Part shown: positions 53,486-63,372 of the stretch, piece by piece | Layout of the letters: every line of letters begins with the position of its first letter | How positions within the stretch are numbered: position 1 is the first letter of the stretch | Origin: Natrialbaceae archaeon AArc-T1-2 | Lineage (GTDB): Archaea; Halobacteriota; Halobacteria; Halobacteriales; Natrialbaceae | Length of the DNA: 64,000 bases | Direction: 5' to 3' | Assembly (NCBI RefSeq): GCF_030273315.1 | Contig: NZ_CP127174.1 | Location: 2,108,001-2,172,000, forward strand | Made by a program: the position numbers and the translations under genes | The notes under the pieces: model-generated | Seen by the model: the letters and a program-made list of their open reading frames with translations, nothing else | What the model was told of the DNA's origin: nothing | Databases searched by the model: none

Positions 53486-54418
53486 TCAATCGACGTACTC
53501 GAGGTCGTCGGTGTACCGATCGAGAACGACTACGGCACCGGCGCCGGCGACGGCCGCGGCGAGTGCAACACTGGGATCGGCGGTCGTGGCGTCACCGAGG
53601 TTCGCGTACACCCGCTCGATCGGCAGACGCAACGCACCGACCATCAGACTCACGAGAAACGCAAGCGTCGCGACGCGGTACCGATCGAGTGCACGCCGGA
53701 CGACGTGAGCCATCGTGAACAGCCCGATAACCGCTCCGACGCCAAAGACGGCGACGACGGTTCCGGTCTCGATCACGGGCGCGAACGACTCGCCGTTAGC
53801 GAGTGCGATTACGCCGTCTACGAACTCGCTCAACACGCCAGCGAGGTACTCGTACTGTCCGAGCACGAGCAGGAAAAACGCTCCCGACACGCCGGGAAGG
53901 ACCATCGCACAGATCGCGATCGCACCCGCGAGAAAGATCACGATCGGACCGTGTGACGCCCCAGTCGCCGTCGCGCCGGTCACGAGCGCCGCGAGTGTGA
54001 CCCCAAGCACCGAGACCACGAGTCGCCGGGGCGTCCAGGCGTCGATCTGCCCGTAGAGGACGACTGCCGAGGCGGCGATCAGACCGAAGAAAAAGCCGTA
54101 CGTCGGAACCGGATACGTCTCCACCGCGACGGTGACGACGCGCGAGAGCACGACGATCGCTGACGCGACCCCGAGTCCGAGCGCGACCAGGAAGACGGCG
54201 TCCGTCCGCTCGAGAGCGTCGAGCAACGCCGAACGACCCTCCGCGTCGTACACCCGTGCGACCGCCCGGAACGTCCGTGGATCGATCGCCGTGAGCGCCC
54301 GGATCAGTCGGTCGTAGATACCAACGATGAGCGCGATCGTCCCGCCGGAGACGCCGGGGACGGCGTCGGCCGCCCCCATCGCGAACCCCTTACAGTAGAC
54401 GACGAGAAGCTCTCGCAT
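53486..54418 (-). CDS. DUF368 membrane protein, polyprenyl-phosphate translocase (PopT) homologue
   Basis: The 310 residues have about nine helices and the DUF368 signature twice, at the start (KGFAMGAADAVPGVSGGTIALIVGIYDRLI) and in the middle (IAICAMVLPGVSGAFFLLVLGQYEYL). The repeated PGVSG re-entrant motifs indicate an inverted-repeat fold. Bacterial DUF368 proteins flip undecaprenyl phosphate; the archaeal homologue would recycle dolichyl phosphate for N-glycosylation of S-layer proteins. This is inferred from the family. It is a single gene with no glycosylation neighbours. Confidence 0.9.
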   Translation of the reverse strand: MRELLVVYCKGFAMGAADAVPGVSGGTIALIVGIYDRLIRALTAIDPRTFRAVARVYDAEGRSALLDALERTDAVFLVALGLGVASAIVVLSRVVTVAVETYPVPTYGFFFGLIAASAVVLYGQIDAWTPRRLVVSVLGVTLAALVTGATATGASHGPIVIFLAGAIAICAMVLPGVSGAFFLLVLGQYEYLAGVLSEFVDGVIALANGESFAPVIETGTVVAVFGVGAVIGLFTMAHVVRRALDRYRVATLAFLVSLMVGALRLPIERVYANLGDATTADPSVALAAAVAGAGAVVVLDRYTDDLEYVD

Positions 54419-54552
54419 CGCGCGTGGGTATTCTGGACGACCGTAAAAGCGTTCGCACTGTCGCTAGGTAGTTCGGATTATGTATTCGACCGCAGCCGAT
54501 CGGCCCGGACCGGCCCTGATCGATCGTCCGCTTCGGGATCGCATATAAGCAG

Positions 54553-56307
54553 ATGGGCGACGTTTCCACGTGGCAGATGGTATTTCTAGGAACCGCGGCG
54601 GCGAGTAGCGTCGTACTGGCGGCGTTGCCGTTGCTCGTCGTCGCGATCTTGCTCGTCGGGCTGCTTTGGCCCGCCTCTCGTGCGATGCCGGTCGCGTGGC
54701 TGACCGCCGTCGTCGTCGCATACGTGGCCTGGGACGTTCCGCCAGCGTGGCTCACCGCCGCGTCACTCGTGGGCGTGATGACTGCCCTCGAGATCCTCTG
54801 GATCGTCTTCGGGGCGCTCGTCTTGCTCTACACGCTCGTCCACTCGGGGGCGGTCGCCCGGATCAACGCCGGCTTCGCCGCGATCAGTGAGGACCGACGC
54901 GTCCAGACCGTCCTGCTCGCGTTCTTTCTCGCGACGTTTCTCGAGGGCGTCGCCGGCTTCGGAACCCCCGCTGCGGTCGTCGCACCACTCCTGCTTGCTC
55001 TCGGCTTTCCCGCACTCGCGGCGGTTGTCGCTGCGCTCGTCGGTCACGCGGTCGCGACCACGTTCGGTGCCGTCGGCACGCCGATCATCGTCGGCCTCGA
55101 GCAGCCGCTTGCAAGCGTCGAGGGCTCGATCGGCGAGAGCGGCATGACCGTCGCGGAGTTTTCCGCATCGGTCGGCGGCTGGGCGGCGCTCGTCCACGCG
55201 CTCGTCGGCGTCGTCATGCCGCTGCTGACCGTCGCGATCGTCGTCGCGTTTTTCGGTGCGGACGACGACTGTCCGCTCGAGGCGATCCGCGAGGTCGCCG
55301 CACTCTGTCTGGTCGCCGGCGTCGCCTTCGTCGGTCCATCGCTCGTGACGGCGTGGCTGTTCGGCCCCGAACTCCCCTCGGTTGTCGGCGCGATCGTCGG
55401 CGGCGCGGTCGTCGTCGGCTCGCTTCGGGCGGGCTACCTCGAGCCCGATTCTACCTGGACGTTTCCGCCCCAGGAGAACTGGCCCGACCACTGGGTCGGC
55501 GACGTCGACCCGGGAAGCGACGACGCAGAGGCCGATGCTGCACTCGCCGACGAACCGTCGATGTCGCTGGTTCGTGCCTGGGCACCGTACCTGGTTCTCG
55601 TTGCACTCCTGTTGCTCACGCGGCTCGTCGTCCCCCTCGAGACTCTCTTGAGCGAGACGCCGGGGCTGGTGCTCGCGTGGGAGGGCGTGTTCGGGACGAC
55701 TCTCGAGGGGGAGATCGCGTGGGCGTACGCCCCCGGCACCTGGTTGCTTTGTAGCGCGCTCGTGGCCATCCCGCTTCATCGCGCGTCCGGCGAGGCGGTC
55801 CGCGCGGCCTGGCGTGACGCCGCCGACCGGATCGCCGGGCCGGCAGTCGCGCTCGTGTTCGTGATTCCGATGGTCCAGATTATGCTCGAGTCCGGCGAAC
55901 ACCCCGGCGCACCGGCGGCGGGAAGTATGATCGTCGTCCTCGCGGAGGGGACGGCCGCGACGGTCGGTCCCGCCTATCCCGCGGTCGCGCCGGCCGTCGG
56001 CGCGCTCGGCTCGTTCGTCGCCGGCTCGATCACGGTCAGCAACATCACGTTCGGCGTCTTCCAGTTCGAGGTCGCCGAACGCCTCGGGCTGTCGACGCAA
56101 CTCGTCGTCGGCGCACAGGCCGCCGGCGCGGCCATCGGAAACACGGTCGCGATCCACAACGTGATCGCGGCGCTTGCGACGGTCGGACTGGTCGGCAAGA
56201 CCGGTCACGTGATCCGACTCACACTCCTCCCGCTCGTCTACTACCTGCTCGCCGCGGGCGCAGTGACGACGATTTTCGTGTACGTCCTCTTTCCGGGCGT
56301 CTTCTAG
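54553..56307 (+). CDS. lctP: L-lactate permease (LctP family)
   Basis: The 584-residue protein has about fourteen helices with the LctP features. [62 protein letters not shown] is the signature GFGTPAA. The late repeat is [27 protein letters not shown], with [28 protein letters not shown] following. It imports lactate (or glycolate) with H+ or Na+. An acidic loop (residues ~310-335) is a haloarchaeal addition. No lactate dehydrogenase genes are nearby. Confidence 0.93.
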   Translation: MGDVSTWQMVFLGTAAASSVVLAALPLLVVAILLVGLLWPASRAMPVAWLTAVVVAYVAWDVPPAWLTAASLVGVMTALEILWIVFGALVLLYTLVHSGAVARINAGFAAISEDRRVQTVLLAFFLATFLEGVAGFGTPAAVVAPLLLALGFPALAAVVAALVGHAVATTFGAVGTPIIVGLEQPLASVEGSIGESGMTVAEFSASVGGWAALVHALVGVVMPLLTVAIVVAFFGADDDCPLEAIREVAALCLVAGVAFVGPSLVTAWLFGPELPSVVGAIVGGAVVVGSLRAGYLEPDSTWTFPPQENWPDHWVGDVDPGSDDAEADAALADEPSMSLVRAWAPYLVLVALLLLTRLVVPLETLLSETPGLVLAWEGVFGTTLEGEIAWAYAPGTWLLCSALVAIPLHRASGEAVRAAWRDAADRIAGPAVALVFVIPMVQIMLESGEHPGAPAAGSMIVVLAEGTAATVGPAYPAVAPAVGALGSFVAGSITVSNITFGVFQFEVAERLGLSTQLVVGAQAAGAAIGNTVAIHNVIAALATVGLVGKTGHVIRLTLLPLVYYLLAAGAVTTIFVYVLFPGVF

Positions 56308-56353
56308 CCGGAGACGACGTCGTCGAACGGCGGTGGTGAGACGACGCCCGACG

Positions 56354-57193
56354 TTACGTCGTCGGTTTCTGACCGTCGATCGTCGCTGCCACGACGAACT
56401 CGCTCGGATCGTACGCGTCGGCCCACTCGCGGATGAACGCCTGGCTCTTCGCGTTCGGATCGATCGAAACGTCGACGAAGCCGACGTCTCGAAGCATCGT
56501 CTCGAGTTCCGGAATCGGCGACGCGCCGGCGATACAGCCGGTTATCGACTCCGGGTCCGTTCGCACGTCGGGCGGCAACGCGGCGGTCGACACCACGTCG
56601 GAGATCGTGAGTCTCCCACCCGGACGGAGGACGCGATAGGCCTCACGGAACACCTGCGGTTTGTCCGGAGAGAGGTTGACGACACAGTTCGACGTGATCA
56701 CGTCGACCGACTCGTCGGCGACGGGGAGGTGTTCGATCTCGCCGAGTCGGAACTCGACGTTCGACGCGTCGTTCGTCTCGGCATTCTCGCGGGCCCGTTC
56801 GACCATCTCCGGCGTCATATCGACGCCGATAACCCGGCCGTCGTCACCGACTTCTCGTGCCGCAAGGAAGCAATCGAACCCGCCACCGGAACCGAGATCG
56901 AGAACGGTGTCGCCGTTTTCGATGGCCGCGATCGCGGTCGGGTTCCCACAGCCGAGGCCGAGATCCGCTCCCGGCTCGACCGCAGCGCGGTCGCCGTCGG
57001 AGTAGCCGACCAGCCGCGAACGGTCCGCACGCTCGAGTTCGGTATCACCACAGCAGGACGTCGGCTCCGTGTCGTCACAACAGGCCGCCGAACCTGTCGC
57101 GATCTCCGCATATCGAGTTCGTACTTCCCGACGTCGCTTCGTCGCGTCGTGTACGGTTCTGTCGTCGTCCGGTGATGTCGTGTTATCGCTCAT
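56354..57193 (-). CDS. arsM: Arsenite methyltransferase
   Basis: The 279 residues contain the SAM motif DTVLDLGSGGGFDCFLAARE (residues 96-115), VIGVDMTPEMVERARENAE, ITSNCVVNLSPDKPQVFREAYRVLRPGGRLTISD and ITGCIAGASP. Cysteines Cys170 (SNC) and Cys220 (TGC) match arsenite ligands, and Cys82 and the N-terminal Cys-rich CC pairs (38-39, 47-48) may complete or load the site. It methylates As(III) to volatile forms. The Cys pairs CCDDTEPTSCC may serve as an extra arsenic-binding arm. It stands without the usual arsR/arsA neighbours. Confidence 0.9.
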   Translation of the reverse strand: MSDNTTSPDDDRTVHDATKRRREVRTRYAEIATGSAACCDDTEPTSCCGDTELERADRSRLVGYSDGDRAAVEPGADLGLGCGNPTAIAAIENGDTVLDLGSGGGFDCFLAAREVGDDGRVIGVDMTPEMVERARENAETNDASNVEFRLGEIEHLPVADESVDVITSNCVVNLSPDKPQVFREAYRVLRPGGRLTISDVVSTAALPPDVRTDPESITGCIAGASPIPELETMLRDVGFVDVSIDPNAKSQAFIREWADAYDPSEFVVAATIDGQKPTT

Positions 57194-57514
57194 ACTGATG
57201 GGGGGTGGGTCACCGACTCCGCCGTCGACGCCTTCCGACAGACAACAATATCACAATACACTAATATAGATGTTGGGGTCGGTAGCGTGTCATAGAAACA
57301 TTCACAGCCGATTTATTTCGGTTCAACCCGGGTGGAAAATGTTGAGATGGGAATGGTTACGGAAGGCAGTGCAAGATACAGAGCGCGTGTCGGTCACGCA
57401 ACGTTCCCGATGTCAGTGTTTCTGGATTGAGCAGATAGCTTTAGCTGCAACGTGTGATCGTCTGAAAAACCGAGGGTATTGTTTGTCGCTGTAAGCGACG
57501 AGTGTGTCTCGGTA
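57194..57514. other. Lower-GC intergenic region
   Basis: About 320 bp, visibly poorer in GC than its neighbours. A 74-codon plus-strand frame (57270-57494) has no family match or promoter that I can see. The stretch may be decayed foreign DNA, and its 5' end carries the arsM promoter (acaatatcacaatacactaatatag, 57243-57268). Confidence 0.4.
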
Positions 57515-57721
57515 TTACAGTCGGACGACGTTCGCGGCGCGAGGCCCCTTCGGTGAGGACTCGATGTCGAACTCGACCTCGGTCCCTTCCGTCAGGTCCT
57601 CCCCGCCGACATCCTCCATGTGGAAGAACACGTCTTCGTCGTCGTCGAGATCGCCGTCGTCAGTCGAAATGAAACCGTAGCCGCCAGTGTCGTTGAAGAA
57701 ATCAACCTTTCCGTTTGCCAT
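57515..57721 (-). CDS. Cold-shock protein (CspA family)
   Basis: The 68 residues form a cold-shock domain: MANGKVDFFNDTGGYGFISTDDGDLDDDEDVFFHMEDVGGEDLTEGTEVEFDIESSPKGPRAANVVRL. The RNA-binding motifs are GGYGFI (RNP1) and DVFFH (RNP2). An acidic insert (DDGDLDDDED) is a halophile trait. It acts as a single-stranded nucleic acid chaperone. ATG 57721 is the family start; the ATG at 57730 adds three residues. A TATA-like GTGTTATCC lies about 30 bp upstream. Confidence 0.95.
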   Translation of the reverse strand: MANGKVDFFNDTGGYGFISTDDGDLDDDEDVFFHMEDVGGEDLTEGTEVEFDIESSPKGPRAANVVRL

Positions 57722-57898
57722 TGCAAACAAGCGTACGCACAGAACACGGATAACACTTCCGCGACTCGCGGTACCGCGGCTCCTGATTTGAAACGGACGG
57801 ATGGGGGGCGCGTACAGCTCGGTCGGATTTCGACAGTGCGTTCGGTTCCGGAGACGCAGGTATTTACCGGACGGTCACGAGGTAAGACATGCATCGCT

Positions 57899-58168
57899 AT
57901 GAAACCGTGCCAGAGCTGCCAGACGGACATTGACGAGTATCTCCTCGATAAACAACTCGAACCTCTGCGCGAACTCACGGCTGACGACTTCAACATCTGT
58001 GCGGACTGCACGACCATCGTCGCGGATGCATGCGTGAAGTGTGGCGGCGCAGTGTACGTCCCTCGAAGCGAATCCGTCACCCCTGACTACTGTCCGGCGT
58101 GTCGCTCCGATCTCATAGACTGCACTGGCCACGATCCTGGCTGGACGCGTGGCCACATGTCCACCTAA
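57899..58168 (+). CDS. Zinc-ribbon protein with multiple CxxC motifs
   Basis: The 89 residues carry four Cys pairs: CQSC (4-7), CADC (35-38), CVKC (45-48) and CPAC (65-68). Two treble-clef or ribbon zinc sites are likely (MKPCQSCQTDIDEYL..., FNICADCTTIVADACVKCGGAVYVPRS, YCPACRSDLIDCTGHDPGW). It resembles a conserved short haloarchaeal family of unknown function. It probably binds nucleic acid or protein. The ATG at 57899 gives the first zinc knuckle at once. Confidence 0.75.
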   Translation: MKPCQSCQTDIDEYLLDKQLEPLRELTADDFNICADCTTIVADACVKCGGAVYVPRSESVTPDYCPACRSDLIDCTGHDPGWTRGHMST

Positions 58169-58307
58169 ACGCGAGTCGCTCTCGAACAATATTTTCATCA
58201 AGATGGCTACGTGGAACGGGTCACGAAACCACATTGTGATCACCATCAATTACTAGCCCACAAAAAAGCGTCCGGGTGACGGATCGCTCGAAACCGACGG
58301 CGCTCGA

Positions 58308-59801
58308 TCAGGCGAAGATTCCGATCGAGGTGAGGGTGTCGTCGTCGTTCGTCTCGTCGTCATCGACGTCGTCTTCGTCGTCATCGACGTCGTCTTCGTC
58401 GTCATCGTCGACATCGATCTCGTCCTCGAGTTCGTCAGTGTCGATCGTCATCGTCCCCACGGTCGAATCGTCGACGGTTATCGCTTCGGCGGAGACGTGT
58501 TCGGCCCGTTCTTCCTCATCGACGTCGTTCTCTTCGTCATCGACGATATCGTTCTCCTCATCGTCAGCGACGTCGTTCTCTTCGTCATCGACGACGTCGT
58601 TGTCCTCGTCGTCAGCGACGTCGTTGTCCTCGTCGTCAGCGACGTCGTTGTCCTCGTCGTCAGCGACGTCGTTGTCTTCGTCGTCAGCGACGTCGTTGTC
58701 TTCGTCATCCTCTTCGAGTGACTCGATCGTCATCGACTCGAACGTGAAGTCACCGACCTCGAACTCCTCGATCGTGAGGTGGTCGATCTCCTGCGTTTCG
58801 ACCTCGTCGTCCTCTTCGTCGACGGCGTTCTCGTCATCGACCTCGTCGTCCTCCTCGCCGATAGCGTTCTCGTCATCGACCTCGTCGTCCTCGTCATCGA
58901 CGGCGTTCTCGTCACCGTTCTCGTCTATCTCGGCATCGTCGGCCTCGTCGTTGTCGTCAATCTCGTCGTCATCGGCTTCGTCGTCGTCATCGTCGTTGAA
59001 GAGACCCTCGAAGAAGTCACCGACCGCATCGATGATGCCGTCGTTCTCCTCGATCTCGAGTTCGTCGATGGTCATCCGATCGACGTTCATCGTCTCGATC
59101 GTCAACTCCTCGATCTCGAGTTCGTCAGCGTCCTCGTCGATCAGGTCGATCTCGTCGTTATCGTTGACGTCGTTCTCCTCATCATCGACGTCGTTATCGT
59201 TGACATCGTTCTCCTCGTCATCGACGATGTCGTTCTCCTCGTCGTCAGCGACATCGTTCTCTTCGTCATCGACGACGTCGTTCTCCTCGTCGTCAACGTC
59301 GTTCTCGTCGATTTCGTCGACCTCATCCTCGTCGATCTCGAGGTCCGTCATCGAGACGTTCTCCATCTCGAGCGACTCGATCTGGACGTCAGTCAACGTC
59401 AAGTCTTCCTCGTCGTTGACGTCGTTGTCGTCGACTGCGTCGTTCTCGTCATCGACGTCGTTATCGTTGACGTCGTTGTCGTCGACGCCGTCGTCATCGA
59501 CAACGTCGTTCTCCTCGTCGTCAACGTCGTTTTCTTCGTCATCGACGTCGTTATCGTCGATCACCTCTTCTAGCTCGTCTTCGTCAACGTCCAGCTGATC
59601 GACGTTCAGCTCCTCGATCGTCGCGTTTTCGACTGTGACGTCGTCGAGATCGAGTGTTCCCACCTGTACGTTCTCTAACGTTGCGCTCGTGTCTCCGGCG
59701 TCGTCTTCGTCGGCTACTGCCGCACCGGCCAGTGCTGGCGCTGACAGTATCATGATGGCTGCAACGAAGACGGCACCGATTTGTCGTGGTCGTGAAACCA
59801 T
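58308..59801 (-). CDS. Secreted Asp/Glu-rich repeat protein with pentapeptide-like beta segments
   Basis: The 497 residues start with a signal peptide (VAAIMILSAPALAGAAVA). Five or six short segments have five-residue periodicity: VQVGTLDLDDVTVENATIEELNV, VQIESLEMENVSMTDLEI, LTIETMNVDRMTIDELEI, LTIEEFEVGDFTFESMTIES and ITVDDSTVGTMTIDT. They alternate with acidic tracts such as VDDEENDV and DVADDEDN (tandem). The hydrophobic residue in every fifth position resembles right-handed quadrilateral pentapeptide helices. No C-terminal membrane anchor. It is related in plan, not in exact sequence, to the protein at 7699-9105. A cell-surface or cation-binding role is a guess. Confidence 0.75.
   Translation of the reverse strand: MVSRPRQIGAVFVAAIMILSAPALAGAAVADEDDAGDTSATLENVQVGTLDLDDVTVENATIEELNVDQLDVDEDELEEVIDDNDVDDEENDVDDEENDVVDDDGVDDNDVNDNDVDDENDAVDDNDVNDEEDLTLTDVQIESLEMENVSMTDLEIDEDEVDEIDENDVDDEENDVVDDEENDVADDEENDIVDDEENDVNDNDVDDEENDVNDNDEIDLIDEDADELEIEELTIETMNVDRMTIDELEIEENDGIIDAVGDFFEGLFNDDDDDEADDDEIDDNDEADDAEIDENGDENAVDDEDDEVDDENAIGEEDDEVDDENAVDEEDDEVETQEIDHLTIEEFEVGDFTFESMTIESLEEDDEDNDVADDEDNDVADDEDNDVADDEDNDVADDEDNDVVDDEENDVADDEENDIVDDEENDVDEEERAEHVSAEAITVDDSTVGTMTIDTDELEDEIDVDDDDEDDVDDDEDDVDDDETNDDDTLTSIGIFA
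58556..58710. repeat. 24-bp tandem repeats in the second acidic protein gene
   Basis: The unit GACGTCGTTGTCCTCGTCGT plus CAGC recurs about five to six times with few changes and encodes DVADDEDN on the minus strand. It keeps the frame. Such arrays favour slippage and length polymorphism. Confidence 0.75.
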
Positions 59802-60054
59802 GCGGGAACGGCTACATCGATCACCAGGCTAAAACGACCCGACTGTTACACAATTGTGTCGAGAAAAACCACTGTTTAGAACGGCGACAACCCGCTAATG
59901 TGTGTTTCACGTATTGGTTCTCGAGACAGTTCTACAGCGGCCGGATAGACACCCCCGTTCCCACCCTCACGGGTTTTTCGCCTTCGCCTGCCACCTATCG
60001 GCCAGTGACATGACGAACGGAACGTTTACCGCCACGCTCACCAACACACAGCCG

Positions 60055-61533
60055 ATGCGCGATTGCTTCGAGCTCCGAGAGACCGACGCTGGCGGGCGAA
60101 TCGGCGAGTTACGGATACCGCGTGCCGACGTCACCGTCGAGACGCCCGCGCTCTTGCCGGTGATTAATCCCAACTTGGAGACGGTCTCCCCGCGACGGCT
60201 GGCCGACGAGTTCGGTGCCGAGATGCTCATCACCAACGCGTACATCATTCACAACACCGACAGTCTCCGCGAGCGAGCACTCGAGGTCGGCCTCCACGAG
60301 TTACTCGATTTCCCGGGTGCGATCATGACCGACTCGGGCTCGTTTCAGCTCTCGGAGTACGGCGAGATCACGGTCACGACCGAGGACATTCTCGCATTCC
60401 AACGCGAGATCGGCTCCGACGTCGGGACGCCGGTCGACCTGCCGACGCCGCCCGACGTCTCCCGCGAGCGAGCCGAATCCGACCTCGAGACGACACAGGA
60501 ACGACTCGAGGTCGCCGAGGCGGTCGACACCGGTGACATGCTGGTTAACGCGCCCGTCCAGGGATCGACCTACCCCGATGTACGCGAGAACGCCGCCCGA
60601 CACGCCGACGCGACCGATCTCGACGTCTTCCCGGTCGGTGCGGTCGTCCCGTTGATGAACGACTATCGATACGCCGACGTCGTCGACGTCGTCGCCGCCG
60701 CGAAACGCGGCCTCGGAGCCGACGCGCCCGTCCACCTCTTCGGAGCCGGCCACCCGATGATGTTCGCGCTCGCGGTCGCGATGGGCTGTGACCTGTTCGA
60801 TTCAGCGGCCTACGCGCTGTACGCCCGCGACGACCGGTATCTCACCGTCCGTGGCACCCGCCACCTCGACGACCTCGCGTATCTCCCCTGTTCCTGTCCG
60901 GTCTGTACCGAATGCACTCCCGAAGAACTCCGTGAACTCCCCGATGGTCGGCGCGAGGAGGAACTGGGTGCACACAACCTCCACGTCTCCTTCGAGGAGA
61001 TCCGGCGGATCAAACAGGCCATCCGCGCAGGGGACTTACTCGAGCTCGTCGAACAGCGTGCTCGCGCCCATCCGGCAATGCTCGACGGCTATCGCGCCCT
61101 GCTCGACCACGCCGAGCAACTCGAGACCTCGGACCCGGTCTCGAAAGGGTCGTTCTTCTACACCTCACACGAGAGCGCGCGTCGACCCGAGGTCGTCCGC
61201 CACCACGACCGGCTCGCCCGACTGTCGGTTCCCGACTCGGTGTTTCTCACCGAGGGAGGCTCCTCGAGCACCGACGCCTACGACGACTCCTGGCGGGTCG
61301 TCCCGCCGTTTGGCCCGGTCCCGCCCGCGCTCTCGAAAAGCTACCCGCTCACCGCCGAACTGCCCGACCGGACCGACCGGAGCGCACGCGAGGCCGCCTC
61401 TCGCGGCGTAACCCGCCTCGTCGAGGCGAACCCGGAAACGGCGTTCAGGCTCGGCCACTACGGCTGGCCCGACGGCGTGCTCGCGGGGCTTCCCGACGAC
61501 CTCGAGACGATAGATCTGACTAGCGATCGGTAG
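60055..61533 (+). CDS. tgtA: Archaeosine tRNA-guanine transglycosylase
   Basis: The 492-residue protein (from ATG 60055) starts [39 protein letters not shown]. It contains the catalytic barrel: [18 protein letters not shown] with catalytic Asp, [20 protein letters not shown] and [22 protein letters not shown]. The zinc motif [14 protein letters not shown] and the C-terminal archaeal domains follow. It exchanges guanine-15 of tRNA for preQ0 to make archaeosine. An upstream ATG at 60010 would add 15 residues with no family match. A TTTACC box 26-32 bp upstream supports 60055. Confidence 0.95.
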   Translation: MRDCFELRETDAGGRIGELRIPRADVTVETPALLPVINPNLETVSPRRLADEFGAEMLITNAYIIHNTDSLRERALEVGLHELLDFPGAIMTDSGSFQLSEYGEITVTTEDILAFQREIGSDVGTPVDLPTPPDVSRERAESDLETTQERLEVAEAVDTGDMLVNAPVQGSTYPDVRENAARHADATDLDVFPVGAVVPLMNDYRYADVVDVVAAAKRGLGADAPVHLFGAGHPMMFALAVAMGCDLFDSAAYALYARDDRYLTVRGTRHLDDLAYLPCSCPVCTECTPEELRELPDGRREEELGAHNLHVSFEEIRRIKQAIRAGDLLELVEQRARAHPAMLDGYRALLDHAEQLETSDPVSKGSFFYTSHESARRPEVVRHHDRLARLSVPDSVFLTEGGSSSTDAYDDSWRVVPPFGPVPPALSKSYPLTAELPDRTDRSAREAASRGVTRLVEANPETAFRLGHYGWPDGVLAGLPDDLETIDLTSDR

Positions 61534-61591
61534 CCGAACTTCGACTCCCGGAACCGGAACGACGAAGGCACGAGCGTCCCCTTCCGTTCGT

Positions 61592-61966
61592 ATGCTCGGG
61601 ATGGGCTCGCTCGTGATCGGTCTCGTCATGCTGGTCGTCGTCGCCTCGTGGGTCGTCCGTCGGTTCCGTGGAGGGAACTCGAACGACGCCCCACGGAGTG
61701 GCGACGAGCTCGCCTCCTGGGAGCGCCACCGCGATGCCCAGGCCCGCGAGCCGCCCGTCGAGATCGGCGACGTGTGCGAGGCGGGCGTCGTCGACTTCTC
61801 GACGCACCACACCGGCGAGCGCCACGCCGTCTGCAAGGTCGAGGGCTTCGTCGTCTTCGTCGAGGACGTCCCCGACGACCTCGCGGTCGGCGACGTGTGC
61901 CGGTTCAAGATTCTCTCCTACAACCGCGGCCACACCTCCGCGACGGCGACGGCCCTCGAGACCTGA
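61592..61966 (+). CDS. Membrane-anchored TRAM-domain protein
   Basis: The 124 residues have an N-terminal membrane helix (MGSLVIGLVMLVVVASWVVRRF) and a charged linker. From ~residue 55 there is a TRAM-like OB domain: VEIGDVCEAGVVDFSTHHTGERHAVCKVEGFVVFVEDVPDDLAVGDVCRFKILSYNRGHTSATATAL, with the GFVVFV and VGDVCRFKI strands. TRAM domains bind RNA, often as part of tRNA-modifying enzymes. Its place 58 bp after tgtA suggests co-transcription, but a membrane tether is unusual for an RNA-binding TRAM protein. It could anchor RNA or translation factors at the membrane. Confidence 0.8.
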   Translation: MLGMGSLVIGLVMLVVVASWVVRRFRGGNSNDAPRSGDELASWERHRDAQAREPPVEIGDVCEAGVVDFSTHHTGERHAVCKVEGFVVFVEDVPDDLAVGDVCRFKILSYNRGHTSATATALET

Positions 61967-61980
61967 CTGCCGGCTGCATC

Positions 61981-63372
61981 TCACCCCGCGTCCGTGGACC
62001 GCTTCTCACCCGGGTCGTCCGTTCCGCTGCCGTCCCGCGAGCGATCGCGGACGCCGAAAGCGATCGTCAGCGTGTCCGCGACCCAGACCGCCGCCATGAG
62101 CGCGAAGACGGTCGCGATGTCGACCCAGCCGGCGAGAAAGCCGCCCAGCAGCGGGCCGATCGCCTGGCCGGTCGAGTCCAGCCCGGAGTAGATTCCCGCC
62201 AGGGTCCCCTCGCGGCCCTCGGGTGCCAGTTCGTACTGGAGCGCCCCGAACGCCGGCCCGCCGAGGCCGGAGACGACGCCGCCGAGAAAGAGCAACGCCG
62301 GCGGGGCTGGACGCGTCTCGAAGACGAGCAGGCCAGCGATCACGACCGCCCAGCCGACCTTGCTCGCGATCAGCGGCGGCTTCCGGCCCACGCGGTCGGC
62401 GACCGTCCCCCCGATTGGGGTAAACAGCACCATCCCGAGCCCGAAACAACTCCAGGCCAGGCTCACGTAGCCCGGCCCGGCGTCGACGGTCCCCTCGAGC
62501 AGCGGTGCCAAAAGCGGGGCGAACGCCCCCGTTCCGAGCTGTGAGACGAGGACGCTGACCCCAGGCGCGACGATCGAGAGCGAGGCGAACGGACGCACGC
62601 GAGACGCGTCGGGGATCGCGCGCTCGAGGGCAGCCTCGAGGCGACCTCGGGCGGAACGCTCACCCGTTCGGGCCCGGTTCGTCGGCTCTCCTTCGCTGCA
62701 CTCCCGGGTGCTCGTCCGGTCCCGTCGCTCGATCGGCCGGAGGAAGGCAACGAGCGCGAGCGCGCTACAGAGCGTCGCCGCCCCGAGGACGGCAAACGGC
62801 GCGGCGTGGCCGCCGACGAACGCGATCGCGCCGCCAACGGCGGGGCCGACCGCGAGCCCGAGCATCCCCGCAGTGCGGTAGGCGCCCATCGCCTGTCCGC
62901 GTTCCTCGCCGGGGACGGTGTCGCCGATGTACGCCGTCGTCGCGGGTCCCTTCGCGGCCATTCCTAGGCCGTCGAGTGCCCGGAGCAGGAGGATCGACAG
63001 CGGCGACCACGCGAGCGCCAGCGCGATCACGGCAGCGCCGTTGAGCACCGCGCCGCCGACGATCAGCCGCCGCCGACCGATCCGGTCCGCCAGGTAGCCC
63101 GCGGGAAGCGACCCCAGCGCCCGCACCGCCGCGGGTGCCGCGAAGATCGCCCCGACCACCACCGGCCCGGCACCGAGGTCGTCGGCGTAGGTCGGCAACA
63201 GCGGCAGGACGATCGAGATCGACATCGTCCCGAAGAGGTTCGCGCTCGCGAGCAATGCGAGGTCGCGATCCTCGAGCTGGCCGATCGAGGCGTACTGGTC
63301 ACAGACCGCGCGGGCGAACGTCGCCGCGGCGGTCCGAGCCGCTCCTGTCAAACTTCTTTCATCTGTTTGCAT
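61981..63372 (-). CDS. Major facilitator superfamily transporter
   Basis: The 463 residues have twelve helices in two halves. The A-motif GYLADRIGRRRLIVGG lies in loop 2-3, and its counterpart GGTVADRVGRKPPLIAS is in the second half. TVPGEERGQAMGAYRTAGMLGLAVGPAVGGAI is the C-motif-like region of drug/H+ antiporters. A long central cytoplasmic loop (residues ~210-250) is charged. It is probably a proton-coupled efflux pump; the substrate is unknown. ATG 63372 begins the helical region's N-terminal arm. It converges on the TRAM gene with 14 bp between. Confidence 0.88.
   Translation of the reverse strand: MQTDERSLTGAARTAAATFARAVCDQYASIGQLEDRDLALLASANLFGTMSISIVLPLLPTYADDLGAGPVVVGAIFAAPAAVRALGSLPAGYLADRIGRRRLIVGGAVLNGAAVIALALAWSPLSILLLRALDGLGMAAKGPATTAYIGDTVPGEERGQAMGAYRTAGMLGLAVGPAVGGAIAFVGGHAAPFAVLGAATLCSALALVAFLRPIERRDRTSTRECSEGEPTNRARTGERSARGRLEAALERAIPDASRVRPFASLSIVAPGVSVLVSQLGTGAFAPLLAPLLEGTVDAGPGYVSLAWSCFGLGMVLFTPIGGTVADRVGRKPPLIASKVGWAVVIAGLLVFETRPAPPALLFLGGVVSGLGGPAFGALQYELAPEGREGTLAGIYSGLDSTGQAIGPLLGGFLAGWVDIATVFALMAAVWVADTLTIAFGVRDRSRDGSGTDDPGEKRSTDAG

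Noticed and set aside
57270-57494. 74-codon frame downstream of arsM region
   Set aside because: No recognisable motif, no TATA box at the right distance, and sits in low-GC DNA.
58276-59598. Long Ser-rich plus-strand frame opposite the second acidic protein
   Set aside because: Pure shadow of the acidic codons; no start signal or family.
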